Positions 42,872 to 52,188 of a stretch of 64,000 nt of DNA are shown piece after piece; positions within the stretch are counted from its first letter, which is position 1, and each line of letters opens with the position of its first letter. A program made the position numbers and the translations under genes. The stretch lies in the NCBI RefSeq assembly GCF_045062605.1, contig NZ_JBJGDW010000015.1:1-64000 (forward strand), written 5' to 3'. The DNA is from Deinococcus sp045062605 (GTDB taxonomy: Bacteria; Deinococcota; Deinococci; Deinococcales; Deinococcaceae). Below the pieces are notes generated by a model. The model worked only from the letters and a program-made list of their open reading frames with translations, did no database searches and was not told where the DNA came from.

Positions 42872-45800
42872 ATGACCTTACCCAACCTCTCCGGCAAGGC
42901 CACGCTGGACATTTCCGAGTTCAGGCAGGGCATCAAAACTGTCCGCGCTGACCTGGCCGCCGTGCAGGAGCTGGGCAAGCGCATGGGCACCATCCGCATC
43001 ACCGCAGACCTGTCTGCCGCAAAGGACGTTCAGAAGGCCACCCGCGCGATTCGGGACGCCATTCAGGAGTCGGTGCCTACAGACATGCAGCGCCGTATTG
43101 ATGAAACGTTCGGTGCTTTTAGCCTGGGTGCAAACAAAGCCCAGCAGAGTGCCGCCGTATTCGGCGCTCAGGCAAGTGCCCTGCGCGCCAAGATTGACGA
43201 ACTGGACCGCGCCGTCAAGATCACTCGCGCCGACTTTCAGGCGGGATTTGGTGAGGCCACGCCGCAGGAAACCGCCAAGCTGTCTGTCGAGATGGCGCGG
43301 CTGTCCCGAGAGCTGGAGAAGGTGGGGGCGGAGGCCAAAGAGAACTTTGGCGAGTATTCTCGTGAAGTTCAGAAGGTGGCCAATGCCAACCGGCTGGCCC
43401 AGACCACCGCTGCTGCTGCCCGTGGGGAGATCACGCGCCTGGGGCTGGCCTCGCAAGTCAAGCTGGGTGTCGGCAGCGCCTTGCAGCAATACGGCTCTCA
43501 GGCTGGATTTGCGGCCAACAATATTTTCAGCCTCGCCAAGTCCAGCGACAGCGCCCGGATTGCCCAGGGCCTGTTCGGAAAGACGATCGAGAAGACTGGA
43601 CAGGACGTGGGCGTGGCCGCCGATACGGTCAACCGCCTTCAGGACACCCTGGGCCTGACTGCCGACGCTGCCCGCGAAGGTATCCGTGGGCTGTTGCGTC
43701 AAGGCTTCACGCTGGAGCAGGCGTACACGTCCCTGGAAGGCGCAGGTGCGTCTGCCCTGGCTGCCGGAAAAGACGCCGCTTCTGGTGTGGATGCGCTCGT
43801 GGACGCTGTGACCAGCGGCACCTCGGCACGCCTCAACGAGGTCGGAATTTCTGAGAACCTCAGCACTTTTCTTCAGAAGGAAGCGAAGGCCAGAAACACC
43901 ACGGTGGACGCGCTGGACAAGCAGGCCCGCGCCCAGGCCGCCGTCAACCTGATTACCGCCGCCACTTCCGATGAGGTAGGCGATCTGTCCGCGCTGCTGG
44001 GCGGCGTCTCGGGCAACCTGAGCGGGACGAGCAGGGCCTTTGATGAGGCAGGCAAGAAGCTGGGCGAGGCGTTCATCCCCCTGCTGACCAACGGCATCCG
44101 CGTGGTGACCCGGTTCGTGGACGTATTCAATGGTCTGCCCGAAGTGGGCAAGAACACGGTGGCGATCCTGGGCGCATCGGCTATCGCTGTGGGCTTCCTG
44201 GCTGGTCCGGTAGGTAATCTGGCGAAGGGCTACGCCACCATCCGCGACGGCTTGAAAGGCGTAAAAGCGGCCTCTGACGGGCTGGCCTCTGGAGCGCAGT
44301 CACTCGGGGACGGCGCCCAAAACATCGCGCAGAATGCCGACGCCTATACGAATCTGGCGGCAAAAGCGCGGGCCTTCTACGCCAGCACCGCCGCCAGTCT
44401 GACCAGCTACATCAGCAGCACTCTGCTGGCCACTGGGGCCACGAGTATCTTCAGCACGGCCTTCCTGAACGCTGTCGCCAGCACCACTCTTTTCACTACC
44501 TCTATTGGCGTGGTGACTGTCGGACTGGTGGCCGCGACAGCCGCCGTGGCAGTCCTAGCCGCAGGCGTGGGCTACTTCTCGGTCAAGCTGATCAAGGAAA
44601 CCCAGGCCATCTACGACGCGGTAGACGCGGGCCAGCAGGCCAGTTTCGACGCCACCATGAAGCGCGTGGCGGCCCTGACCAAAGAGGGTACGGAACTGAG
44701 CCGGGCGCAGGCCCGCATCCTGCTTATCCAGGAGCAACTCGGCGCGGCCCAGCAGGGTGACATCGTGGGTACCAATCTACTGACCGGCGAGCGCATCTAC
44801 AAGGTCAACGAAGAAGCCGTCAAAAAGTACCAGGCCGCCCTGGCGGATGCCAGGAGCGAGGTTACCCGGCTCTACACCGAGGCCCAGCGTCGGGGGCAGC
44901 TCAACCTGAAGCTGACCGAGGACCAGACCAAAGCAGTGAGAGAACTGTCTGACGCCCTGAAAGGCCGCGCCTTCACCCTCAAGATCGAGGGGCTGTCGGA
45001 CATGCAGGCCGATCTGGCCCGCACTGGCAAGGACTTTGACGAGTTGCGCGAGAAGTTCAAGAAACCCTTCGTGGTGGCAGGCAAGCTGCTGGACCCGGCT
45101 CAGACACCAGGACTGCGCTCCGGGCTGGACGACATTGACCGCCAGAAGGCGGCAGAGGTCGCCAACATCCGCAAGCGCTACGCCGACGAGGCCGTGGCCG
45201 ACGCCAAGCGTTCAGCAGTCGAGGTGCAGGACGCCGAAATTACCGCCATGCGCGAGGGGCAGGCCAAGAAGTTGGCCCTCCGTCAGCAGGAACTGAATGC
45301 CGTTCAGCGTGACGCCGACGAGCGGATCAAGGCCCTGGCCGACTTCCCTGAGCAGCAGCGCCAGCTTGAGGAGGACACCCGCAAGATCATCAGCGCCAAG
45401 CGGCGCGGCTGGGCGGAAGAAGACCGCCTGCTGGCGGTGGAGAATGGCCGCCGCGTGGCTGAGGCCGAGCGCCGCGCCGGGGCCGCCGTGATTGAGGGAA
45501 TGGCGGACGGTCTGGCCAAACGTGAAGCGATCCGCGCACAGGAGCTGGAGAGCCTGCGCCGTGACGTGGCCGAGCGCGTGGCGGCTCTGGCAGGCGACAC
45601 CGGGGCACAGTCCAGGGTGCAGGCGGCGGGAGAACTTGAAATCACCGCCAAGCAGCGTGAGCAGAACCGCGCCCGCATTGCCGAGGCCAAAGAGACGGCG
45701 CGGTTGGTTGTGGATGCTGAAAAGAGCGCCCGCGACGGCACCATTGCTGCCATGACCGATGGCCGGGCCAAGCGGGAAGCACTTCGGGCTGCTGAACTGC

Positions 45801-48800
45801 TGGACCTGAAAGCCAGCATTGCCGAGAAGGTGGCGGCGCTGACGGATGACCCGGAGACGCAGGGGCGCGTGCAGGCCGCAGGGGATCAGCAGATCGCCGC
45901 CAAGCGTGCCCAACAGGACCGTGAGCGCGTCGCGGAAGTGCGTGAGACTGAGAAACTGGTGCAGTCTGCCCGCGACAGTGCCCGCGCCGCCGAGATCTCG
46001 GCCATTCAGGACGAAACCCAGAAACGCCGTGCTGAGCGGGAGAAAGAAGTGTCCGACTTCCGCCAAACCGTGGCGGACCGTCTGGAAGTGCTGCGGGACT
46101 ACCCTATCCAGCAGCAGGCGGTGACGGAGGCTGCCCAGCAGCAGACCCGCGCCATGCAGCAGCGCTACGCCCAGGAGGATGCCCTGGACGCCACCGCGCG
46201 TGCTCAGCGCATCGCTGACGCCTACCTCAAGGCGCAGGCCGCCCAGTTCGCCGCTGGACAAGCGGGCCGCGACAATCAGGCCGCCCAGTACGAGCTGGAT
46301 CTGTCCCGCCGTCTGGCCGCCGTCAAGGACAATGCAGTGGAGACGGCACGGATCGAGCAGGACGCGCTGGTGATCCGTGCCCGGCAGGCCGAAGCCGCCG
46401 CCGCCGCACAGTTCAGTCAGGATCAGAAGCAACTGGCCGACACCCGTGACCGGGCGCTGAGCGATACCAAGCTCAGCGCCGACGAACGCACCGCCATCTG
46501 GCGCGAGTATTACGCCAGCCTGAATCGGCTCAGCGGTGCTTTCCAGGCGGACGAGAAACAGCGTCTCACCCAGCAGGAGAAAGACGCCCGCGACGCGGCT
46601 GAGGCCGTCCGGCTGGCCCGAATCGGGGAGGCAAACAAGCCCATCGAGCAAAGCCAGTCGCGGGTTCAGGACTTGCAACAGGCCAAAGAGCTGGCGGCCT
46701 CGGATGCCGAACTGCTGCTGATCAACCGGCAGATCGGGGAGGAGCGGGTCAAGCAGATTGCAGGCCTTGAAGATCAGCTCATCGGTTTGGACGGCGTGAA
46801 CCTGACCACCCAGGAACGCGCTGCCGTCGAGGACAGGATCAAGGGCATCCAGCACGATCAGGCGGTGGCCCTCAAGGATCAACAGGCCCTCCAGCAGAGC
46901 CTGCGTGACAGCGTCCTGGACCGCCTGGACGCCGAGGCGCAGTACGCCGAGAAGGTGGCCCGCAGCGCAGCGGAACTGGAGGCCGCCCGTCAGAAGCAAA
47001 TCGCCGTCGCCCAGGCCCGTCTGCGGGAACTGGACGGCCAGATTGCCGCCGAGCGGCAGGAACAGAAACGCAACGTCCTGGTGGCGCAGCGCTTCACCCT
47101 GCTGGGTCAGATTGCCGACCTGGCGCAACAGGAGGCGAACGCCCCCCTCGAGGCGGATGAGCGCCGACTGAAGCTGTATCAGGCGCAGGCGCAGACCCAG
47201 TTGATCGCCAAAGGTCTGGGCGACAATGGGGTGGCCACCGCCCAGCTCACCCTGCAATTCGCCGCGCAGGAACTGTTGTTTGCCAACCGCAAGCTAGAAG
47301 TGGCCGGGAATCAACTGGCCATAGAAGCTGCGCAGACTGAGCAGGCTCAGGCGCGGCTGGTTTTTGCTCAGGCATACGCGGCGGCGCAGAAGGCAAGTAT
47401 CCCCGCGCCGATTACGCCGCCCAGCGTTTCGAGTGATTCACGTAACTTTGCTGATGAGCGTCAGCAGCGGGAATACCAGCTCCGTAAGGACGCTCAGGAA
47501 ATGCGGGCCAGAGAACTTGAAGACGCCCGCCGCTCGCAAAACCTCCAGAAAGAGTTCCAGCAGCAGCAGCAGGAAGCCCTGAAACGTGAGCTTGACCTGC
47601 AAAACAAATTGCAGGATGTAGCCGAGGCCCGCACTCGCGGGCTGGCCCAAATCCAGGGGCTGGGCGATGACGCGGTGAACAGCGCCGCGCTGGAACTGCG
47701 GCTGACCCGTGAACGGCTGGAACTGACCGACTCACAACTGAGCCGGGACGATCTGGGAGCGGCCGCCCGCGCCCCCCTGATCCAGAAACGGCTTGAACTC
47801 CTGCTCAAAGAACAGGAACAGCAAGTCAAGCTGAATGAAACCCGCAGGGCTGCCGCGCGCCTGGCTGAGGAGCTGGGGCTGGCGGAGGACCGGCTGACTG
47901 AGGCGCTGGCCGGGGGCAACGCCGAGGCGAACGGGGTCACGCTGGCCACCCGCAAGATCACCGAATCGCGCCGGGTGCTGAGCGCTGCCGAGCGCGATTA
48001 TGCCCAGGCCAAACGGGACGCCGATCAGATTGGCAATTCGGCCAATCTGGAGAAACTGAAGACGGCCACCAATGCCGTGGCGGACGCGGTGGGCAACCAC
48101 CGAACCGCCGTCCGCAATCTGGCGGGCGAATACCGCAGCCTGATCTCTCAGATGGACGGGGTGCGTGACGCGGGCGAAAAACTGCGTCAGGTGGCTTACG
48201 GGGACGCTACACCATTCAAAGCAGGCCAGGAACGTGAGCGTCTATCGGCCATTGCGGCCAGGCGTGACGCAGCCCAGCGCGAACTGGCTAAGGCCCTGGC
48301 GGGCGGTCAGCCTGAACAGATTGCCCGCGCTGCTGAGGAGCTGACCAGACAGCAGGAAAGGTACAACAAGCAGATCGAACTGCTGGGCAAGAACGGCGTC
48401 AGGGTCCGGGAGGTGGGCAACAAGGAAACCCAGCGCCTGGCGGACGCCGTAGACGCATTGGGCATCCAGTATGACCGTGAGGCGGTGGCCCTGGCTGAAC
48501 GCGCCCGAATCACAGACCGTGAGGCTGAAAACGCCCTGATGCTCAAGGCTTCCGCTGAGCAGTTCGGTGTCAGCACCGTCGCGCTGGTCGAGGCGATAGA
48601 GGGCACTCTGGGTGATCTGGGGTCTTCTCTCGCCCGAGCTGACGGCCTTGCCAGGGACGAACGCGAACAGGATGACCTGCGCCGCAAAGAAGACCGTGAG
48701 CAGGATGACCTGCGCCGCAAGTTGGACCGCGAGCAGGCAGACGACGCAAAGACTAAGCGGGACAAGGAAGCCCGAGACGGCAAGGGTGGGAGGGGCACGT

Positions 48801-49225
48801 CCGCGCCTCCTCCCATCCTGTCCCCGTTCAAGTTCGACTTCGCGAGCATTGACAAACTAGCGGCAGGCGTCGCTGGGGCCGTCCAGGATGGTCCTGCATC
48901 TAAATCGAAACCCGAATCTGCAACAGATATTGGCTTGCGGAACCTACTTAAGTTTCTCAAGGAGAAAGCTGAGGCGGAAAAACTGGCCTCCGAACGGGCC
49001 TTGGCCGGACTCATGGCCCGGAGCGCGGCGGAGAAAGCAGAGAGAGAGCGGAGAGAGGCGCAGGACAGGTCCCAGACTCCTGCCACCACAGCCATCAACA
49101 ATTACGCCGGAGACACCTACAACCTGACGGTGAACGGTGCGCCTGGCCAATCCCCAGACGCGGTGGCCGACATCGCCATCCGCAAACTTGAAGACCGTGC
49201 CCGGCGTTCCGGGCGGAGGTGTTGA
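42872..49225 (+). CDS. Tape measure protein, 2117 aa
   Basis: Sets tail length and is ejected with DNA. Almost wholly helical/coiled coil, Gln/Ala/Glu/Arg-rich, with hydrophobic segments near residues 430-455 and 510-570 (VGLVAATAAVAVLAAGVGYF) typical for membrane insertion. A run of 84-residue repeats lies at about residues 789-1124. C-terminal region is Arg/Glu-charged (about 1920-1985: REQDDLRRKEDREQDDLRRK). At about 0.15 nm per residue this predicts a tail near 300 nm. SD AGGAGTTACCC. Confidence 0.95.
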   Translation: MTLPNLSGKATLDISEFRQGIKTVRADLAAVQELGKRMGTIRITADLSAAKDVQKATRAIRDAIQESVPTDMQRRIDETFGAFSLGANKAQQSAAVFGAQASALRAKIDELDRAVKITRADFQAGFGEATPQETAKLSVEMARLSRELEKVGAEAKENFGEYSREVQKVANANRLAQTTAAAARGEITRLGLASQVKLGVGSALQQYGSQAGFAANNIFSLAKSSDSARIAQGLFGKTIEKTGQDVGVAADTVNRLQDTLGLTADAAREGIRGLLRQGFTLEQAYTSLEGAGASALAAGKDAASGVDALVDAVTSGTSARLNEVGISENLSTFLQKEAKARNTTVDALDKQARAQAAVNLITAATSDEVGDLSALLGGVSGNLSGTSRAFDEAGKKLGEAFIPLLTNGIRVVTRFVDVFNGLPEVGKNTVAILGASAIAVGFLAGPVGNLAKGYATIRDGLKGVKAASDGLASGAQSLGDGAQNIAQNADAYTNLAAKARAFYASTAASLTSYISSTLLATGATSIFSTAFLNAVASTTLFTTSIGVVTVGLVAATAAVAVLAAGVGYFSVKLIKETQAIYDAVDAGQQASFDATMKRVAALTKEGTELSRAQARILLIQEQLGAAQQGDIVGTNLLTGERIYKVNEEAVKKYQAALADARSEVTRLYTEAQRRGQLNLKLTEDQTKAVRELSDALKGRAFTLKIEGLSDMQADLARTGKDFDELREKFKKPFVVAGKLLDPAQTPGLRSGLDDIDRQKAAEVANIRKRYADEAVADAKRSAVEVQDAEITAMREGQAKKLALRQQELNAVQRDADERIKALADFPEQQRQLEEDTRKIISAKRRGWAEEDRLLAVENGRRVAEAERRAGAAVIEGMADGLAKREAIRAQELESLRRDVAERVAALAGDTGAQSRVQAAGELEITAKQREQNRARIAEAKETARLVVDAEKSARDGTIAAMTDGRAKREALRAAELLDLKASIAEKVAALTDDPETQGRVQAAGDQQIAAKRAQQDRERVAEVRETEKLVQSARDSARAAEISAIQDETQKRRAEREKEVSDFRQTVADRLEVLRDYPIQQQAVTEAAQQQTRAMQQRYAQEDALDATARAQRIADAYLKAQAAQFAAGQAGRDNQAAQYELDLSRRLAAVKDNAVETARIEQDALVIRARQAEAAAAAQFSQDQKQLADTRDRALSDTKLSADERTAIWREYYASLNRLSGAFQADEKQRLTQQEKDARDAAEAVRLARIGEANKPIEQSQSRVQDLQQAKELAASDAELLLINRQIGEERVKQIAGLEDQLIGLDGVNLTTQERAAVEDRIKGIQHDQAVALKDQQALQQSLRDSVLDRLDAEAQYAEKVARSAAELEAARQKQIAVAQARLRELDGQIAAERQEQKRNVLVAQRFTLLGQIADLAQQEANAPLEADERRLKLYQAQAQTQLIAKGLGDNGVATAQLTLQFAAQELLFANRKLEVAGNQLAIEAAQTEQAQARLVFAQAYAAAQKASIPAPITPPSVSSDSRNFADERQQREYQLRKDAQEMRARELEDARRSQNLQKEFQQQQQEALKRELDLQNKLQDVAEARTRGLAQIQGLGDDAVNSAALELRLTRERLELTDSQLSRDDLGAAARAPLIQKRLELLLKEQEQQVKLNETRRAAARLAEELGLAEDRLTEALAGGNAEANGVTLATRKITESRRVLSAAERDYAQAKRDADQIGNSANLEKLKTATNAVADAVGNHRTAVRNLAGEYRSLISQMDGVRDAGEKLRQVAYGDATPFKAGQERERLSAIAARRDAAQRELAKALAGGQPEQIARAAEELTRQQERYNKQIELLGKNGVRVREVGNKETQRLADAVDALGIQYDREAVALAERARITDREAENALMLKASAEQFGVSTVALVEAIEGTLGDLGSSLARADGLARDEREQDDLRRKEDREQDDLRRKLDREQADDAKTKRDKEARDGKGGRGTSAPPPILSPFKFDFASIDKLAAGVAGAVQDGPASKSKPESATDIGLRNLLKFLKEKAEAEKLASERALAGLMARSAAEKAERERREAQDRSQTPATTAINNYAGDTYNLTVNGAPGQSPDAVADIAIRKLEDRARRSGRRC
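45236..46243 (+). repeat. Four tandem 252-bp repeats in the tape measure gene
   Basis: Copies start at 45236, 45488, 45740 and 45992. Each encodes 84 residues with a pattern like AMxDGxAKREALRxxELxxL, then VAALxxDxxxQxRVQAAG. A weaker fifth copy may run to about 46495. They look like in-frame duplications that lengthen the tail. Confidence 0.8.
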
Positions 49226-49611
49226 TGGCCCGTTACCAATTGACCATCGGCGGCACCGAACTCAACCCCACCGTTCCGCCCCAGGCCGTGAAGCGCACTG
49301 GCGGCGGGCGTGGGGTGACCGAGGCTGTGAGCATTAATGGCGCTGTGATCCACACGCGGGGCTACCGGATGGCGCGCCGGATTCAGATTGCCTCGCCTGG
49401 GCCGGAGTGGGTGCTACTGGAAGCCCAGACGGCAGCCCTGCGCGCACTGGCGCTGGCAGACACGTCCTTCACCGTCACGTTTGGTGAGGGCTATGAAACG
49501 GCGGGCACCTTCACCGGTTGCCTGTTCGAGGGCGAGACCATTTTCGAGCCGAAGCGGCAGATCGGCTATGCCAACTACAGTTTCACGCTTTACATCCCCC
49601 AGGAGGCATGA
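49225..49611 (+). CDS. Tail protein downstream of tape measure, 128 aa
   Basis: ATG overlaps the tape measure stop. MARYQLTIGGTELNPTVPPQ, beta-rich, ending NYSFTLYIPQEA. Size and position fit a distal-tail-like protein, but no Dit motif is clear. Confidence 0.6.
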   Translation: MARYQLTIGGTELNPTVPPQAVKRTGGGRGVTEAVSINGAVIHTRGYRMARRIQIASPGPEWVLLEAQTAALRALALADTSFTVTFGEGYETAGTFTGCLFEGETIFEPKRQIGYANYSFTLYIPQEA

Positions 49612-49961
49612 TGGCCCGCTCAGTTGAACTCCAGAATGCCGATGGCACGCCGCTGACCGCTTTTGATTTCGGCACAGTGCTTCCGGGCACCACATCCGCC
49701 CCGCATCCGGTTCAATTCAAGAATACAGGCGACATTGCCGTGACCCTGAAAGCCTGGATAGAGAACGTCATCCCGGCAGACGGCACGCTGGCCCTGGCCT
49801 TCGGTGGCGTAGCCGTGCTGGGGGTAGATCAGGGCAACGCCAGCACTCTTGGCATCCTCGCCCCCGGCGTTGTCCTCACCGGCGATGCATCCTACACGGT
49901 GCCCGCCCTGAGCGAGGGCGTCATGCAGATTCAATCGCGCCTGAAGTTCCAGTACTCGTGA
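49611..49961 (+). CDS. Beta-sandwich tail protein, 116 aa
   Basis: SD AGGAGGC; ATG 49611 chosen (49608 would sit too close to the SD). VELQNADGTPLTAFDFGTVL and PHPVQFKNTGDIAVTLKAWI look like an Ig-type sandwich. Not recognised as a family. Confidence 0.55.
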   Translation: MARSVELQNADGTPLTAFDFGTVLPGTTSAPHPVQFKNTGDIAVTLKAWIENVIPADGTLALAFGGVAVLGVDQGNASTLGILAPGVVLTGDASYTVPALSEGVMQIQSRLKFQYS

Positions 49962-49969
49962 GGTGCTGA

Positions 49970-50161
49970 ATGCCCATTCTCATCCTGCAACAGCCCACGG
50001 GCAATCTGCCCCCTGCCCTGGGCGGCACCGTGGACTTCGCCGCCCAGTCCGCGCTGGTTATCGTGCAAGAGGTCCTGTTTGTGGCCGATCCCATGCCGGA
50101 CGTTCAGACATGTGAGGTCTTCTTCGCCGCCCAGGGGTTGCCCCTGTGGACTCCGCAATGA
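49970..50161 (+). CDS. Small tail protein, 63 aa
   Basis: MPILILQQPTGNLPPALGGT, a short beta-rich protein between tail genes; its end overlaps the next ATG. Unknown. Confidence 0.5.
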   Translation: MPILILQQPTGNLPPALGGTVDFAAQSALVIVQEVLFVADPMPDVQTCEVFFAAQGLPLWTPQ

Positions 50162-52188
50162 GCCGTCAAGCCATTGTCTACAGTGCCGTGCTGTCTGGCC
50201 TGCCCGGTTCCGTCCTCTCCTGGGACTACAGCCACAACGGGGAAGCTGAGGAGCTGTCGGTCACGGTGAGCGGACTGTACGGGCTGGCAACCCCCAGCGT
50301 CTCCCTGAGCGCACAGGCCCGCTGGGCAGACGGAACCCTGTTGGCCTCGCTGCCCGTCCGCAGTTTTGCCGCCATCGGGCAGGAACCGCAGGAGGATGCA
50401 GGATCACGCCAGACCACCTTCCGCCTGAGAAATAGCTTCAACAAAGCGTTGCGCGGCGACGTGCTGCCCGAACTGATCCCCTGGAAGATCACCCCAACGC
50501 CTGAAAACTGCGGCAAGATTCGCCAGAAGATCAGCGTGAGTGCCGTTGTCCGGGCCGCATTGCAGGATTACGGCGTGGCCCTGTCCGCAGACCCCTTGCT
50601 GGGCACGTTCTGGGAGGAAGGCCGCTCTGACTTCAGTACCCTCAACCTGAGTCCGCAGGCGCTGTGGGACGCCACCTATGGGGCGCTGGGGATGGTGCTG
50701 CACACGAGCGGGGCCGGGAATCGTCTGGTAGGACGCCCTGCGAACCCCACAGTGAATCGCGGTGGGGCATTCATCTCCGAGGACTGGATCACGGAACTGG
50801 GCCAGGGACGGGAATTGCTTCAGACGCCTACCGCACTGACGCTCAAGGGAGGCGACTTCTATCAAAGCCTGGACGTGGCCGCGCTGCTGCAATTCCTCGG
50901 CACCGATCCAGCAGCAAGCGAAGTGGCGCGTGAACTCCTGCCGAATCAGGAATGGTATGACCCGGCAGAGAGTGCAGGCACGGCGCGCACGCAGCGGGGT
51001 TATCTCAAGAGCGGCGGGCAGATGGTTGCGGACATTGAAATCACGACAGATGATGTCGGTGTCAGCGAGACGGTAGATGGGAAGCCGTACTTCCGCCTGT
51101 GGAGCGGGGTGGCCACCGGATACAAGCGCACGACCACCCGCTACGATCCGAACTGCCCCGGACGGCCCACCCTGCAAACCACCGAGAGCAAGACCTGGGC
51201 TTTTGACGCACAGACCCAGGGGGGCGCGTTCAGCACGACTGGCCCCGCCTTGTACCGCAACCTCCAAGTGGGCGATCTGGCCTCCGACGAACTGACCGTG
51301 ACCACCTACCGCTACAGCCCACAGGGCCATCTGGCGGCCAAGACCACAAGCAGCAGGCGGCTGGGCAGCCTGAAGCAGCAGGACGCCGAGCTTGCCCCGG
51401 AAGACCGTGGGCCACTCCAGGCCCGTGAGTACATCAGCACGACGCAGACGGAGCAGTGGCAGCCCATTGGAGGCGGGCGCTGGCTCTACACGCCAGGGGT
51501 CAGCGGGCAGACGCTTGTTGCCGTCTACGATGCCAAAAGCGGGGAGGCGGTACGCACGGCCAGCGTGGCCCGCTCTGCCCCGGACGTGTCCCGCATCACC
51601 GATCAGGCCCCACCACAATACGATTGCAGCAAGTGTGATGACCTGAAAGCCGTCCAATACGCCACAGGGGTCACGTTGCGGACAGGAGACGCAGGCTTTG
51701 CCGAGGCCACAGAGGCGGCACTCGCTTTCATCCCGCCCGACATGCTGATCTCGGTGGCCCGCTTCATGCTGGCGAACATCTGGGGCCGCGTGGTCAGCAC
51801 GTTCACCGTGCCCCTGCCGCTCGGCTACTTCCCCGGTGACTGGACTTCCTACGGTGAGGTACGGGAACTGCGGATCAGTCAGGCACAAGGCGATCCGAAA
51901 ATCAGCACGACGCTGACCACCGTGAAGCCAGACAACTTGTTGGGCACTCCGGGCAGCGCCGCTGTCTCCGATCTGGACTATGACCAGAACAGCGGCAAAG
52001 CCACGATGCTGGCAGGCAAACCGGGCGGGGCCATTGCCCGGATCGGCACGGGTTGGGACGTGGCAACCGGCCAGCCGCGCAGTGAGCCAGGGTTCATCGC
52101 CTTCCGAACAGGGTTCCCGCCCCGTCCAGGGGATGAGATTGACTGGCAGCTTGTGAACGGCAGGCGGGAGGCGACAAATGCAAGATGA
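50158..52188 (+). CDS. Tail hub / baseplate-like protein, 676 aa
   Basis: ATG overlaps the previous stop (ATGA). Beta-rich N terminus (LSVTVSGLYGLATPSVSLSA, AQARWADGTLLASLPVRSFA), middle segment with LLPNQEWYDPAESAGTARTQ, C-terminal QPRSEPGFIAFRTGFPPRPG. A Cys pair (DCSKCDD) lies near residue 495. Position after the tape measure and small tail proteins suggests the tail hub or Tal-like protein. No peptidase motif seen. Confidence 0.6.
   Translation: MSRQAIVYSAVLSGLPGSVLSWDYSHNGEAEELSVTVSGLYGLATPSVSLSAQARWADGTLLASLPVRSFAAIGQEPQEDAGSRQTTFRLRNSFNKALRGDVLPELIPWKITPTPENCGKIRQKISVSAVVRAALQDYGVALSADPLLGTFWEEGRSDFSTLNLSPQALWDATYGALGMVLHTSGAGNRLVGRPANPTVNRGGAFISEDWITELGQGRELLQTPTALTLKGGDFYQSLDVAALLQFLGTDPAASEVARELLPNQEWYDPAESAGTARTQRGYLKSGGQMVADIEITTDDVGVSETVDGKPYFRLWSGVATGYKRTTTRYDPNCPGRPTLQTTESKTWAFDAQTQGGAFSTTGPALYRNLQVGDLASDELTVTTYRYSPQGHLAAKTTSSRRLGSLKQQDAELAPEDRGPLQAREYISTTQTEQWQPIGGGRWLYTPGVSGQTLVAVYDAKSGEAVRTASVARSAPDVSRITDQAPPQYDCSKCDDLKAVQYATGVTLRTGDAGFAEATEAALAFIPPDMLISVARFMLANIWGRVVSTFTVPLPLGYFPGDWTSYGEVRELRISQAQGDPKISTTLTTVKPDNLLGTPGSAAVSDLDYDQNSGKATMLAGKPGGAIARIGTGWDVATGQPRSEPGFIAFRTGFPPRPGDEIDWQLVNGRREATNAR

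Noticed and set aside
45212..47257. 681-codon open frame opposite the tape measure gene
   Set aside because: Repetitive Leu/Gly-rich antisense of a repetitive gene; no start signal and inside an established phage gene.
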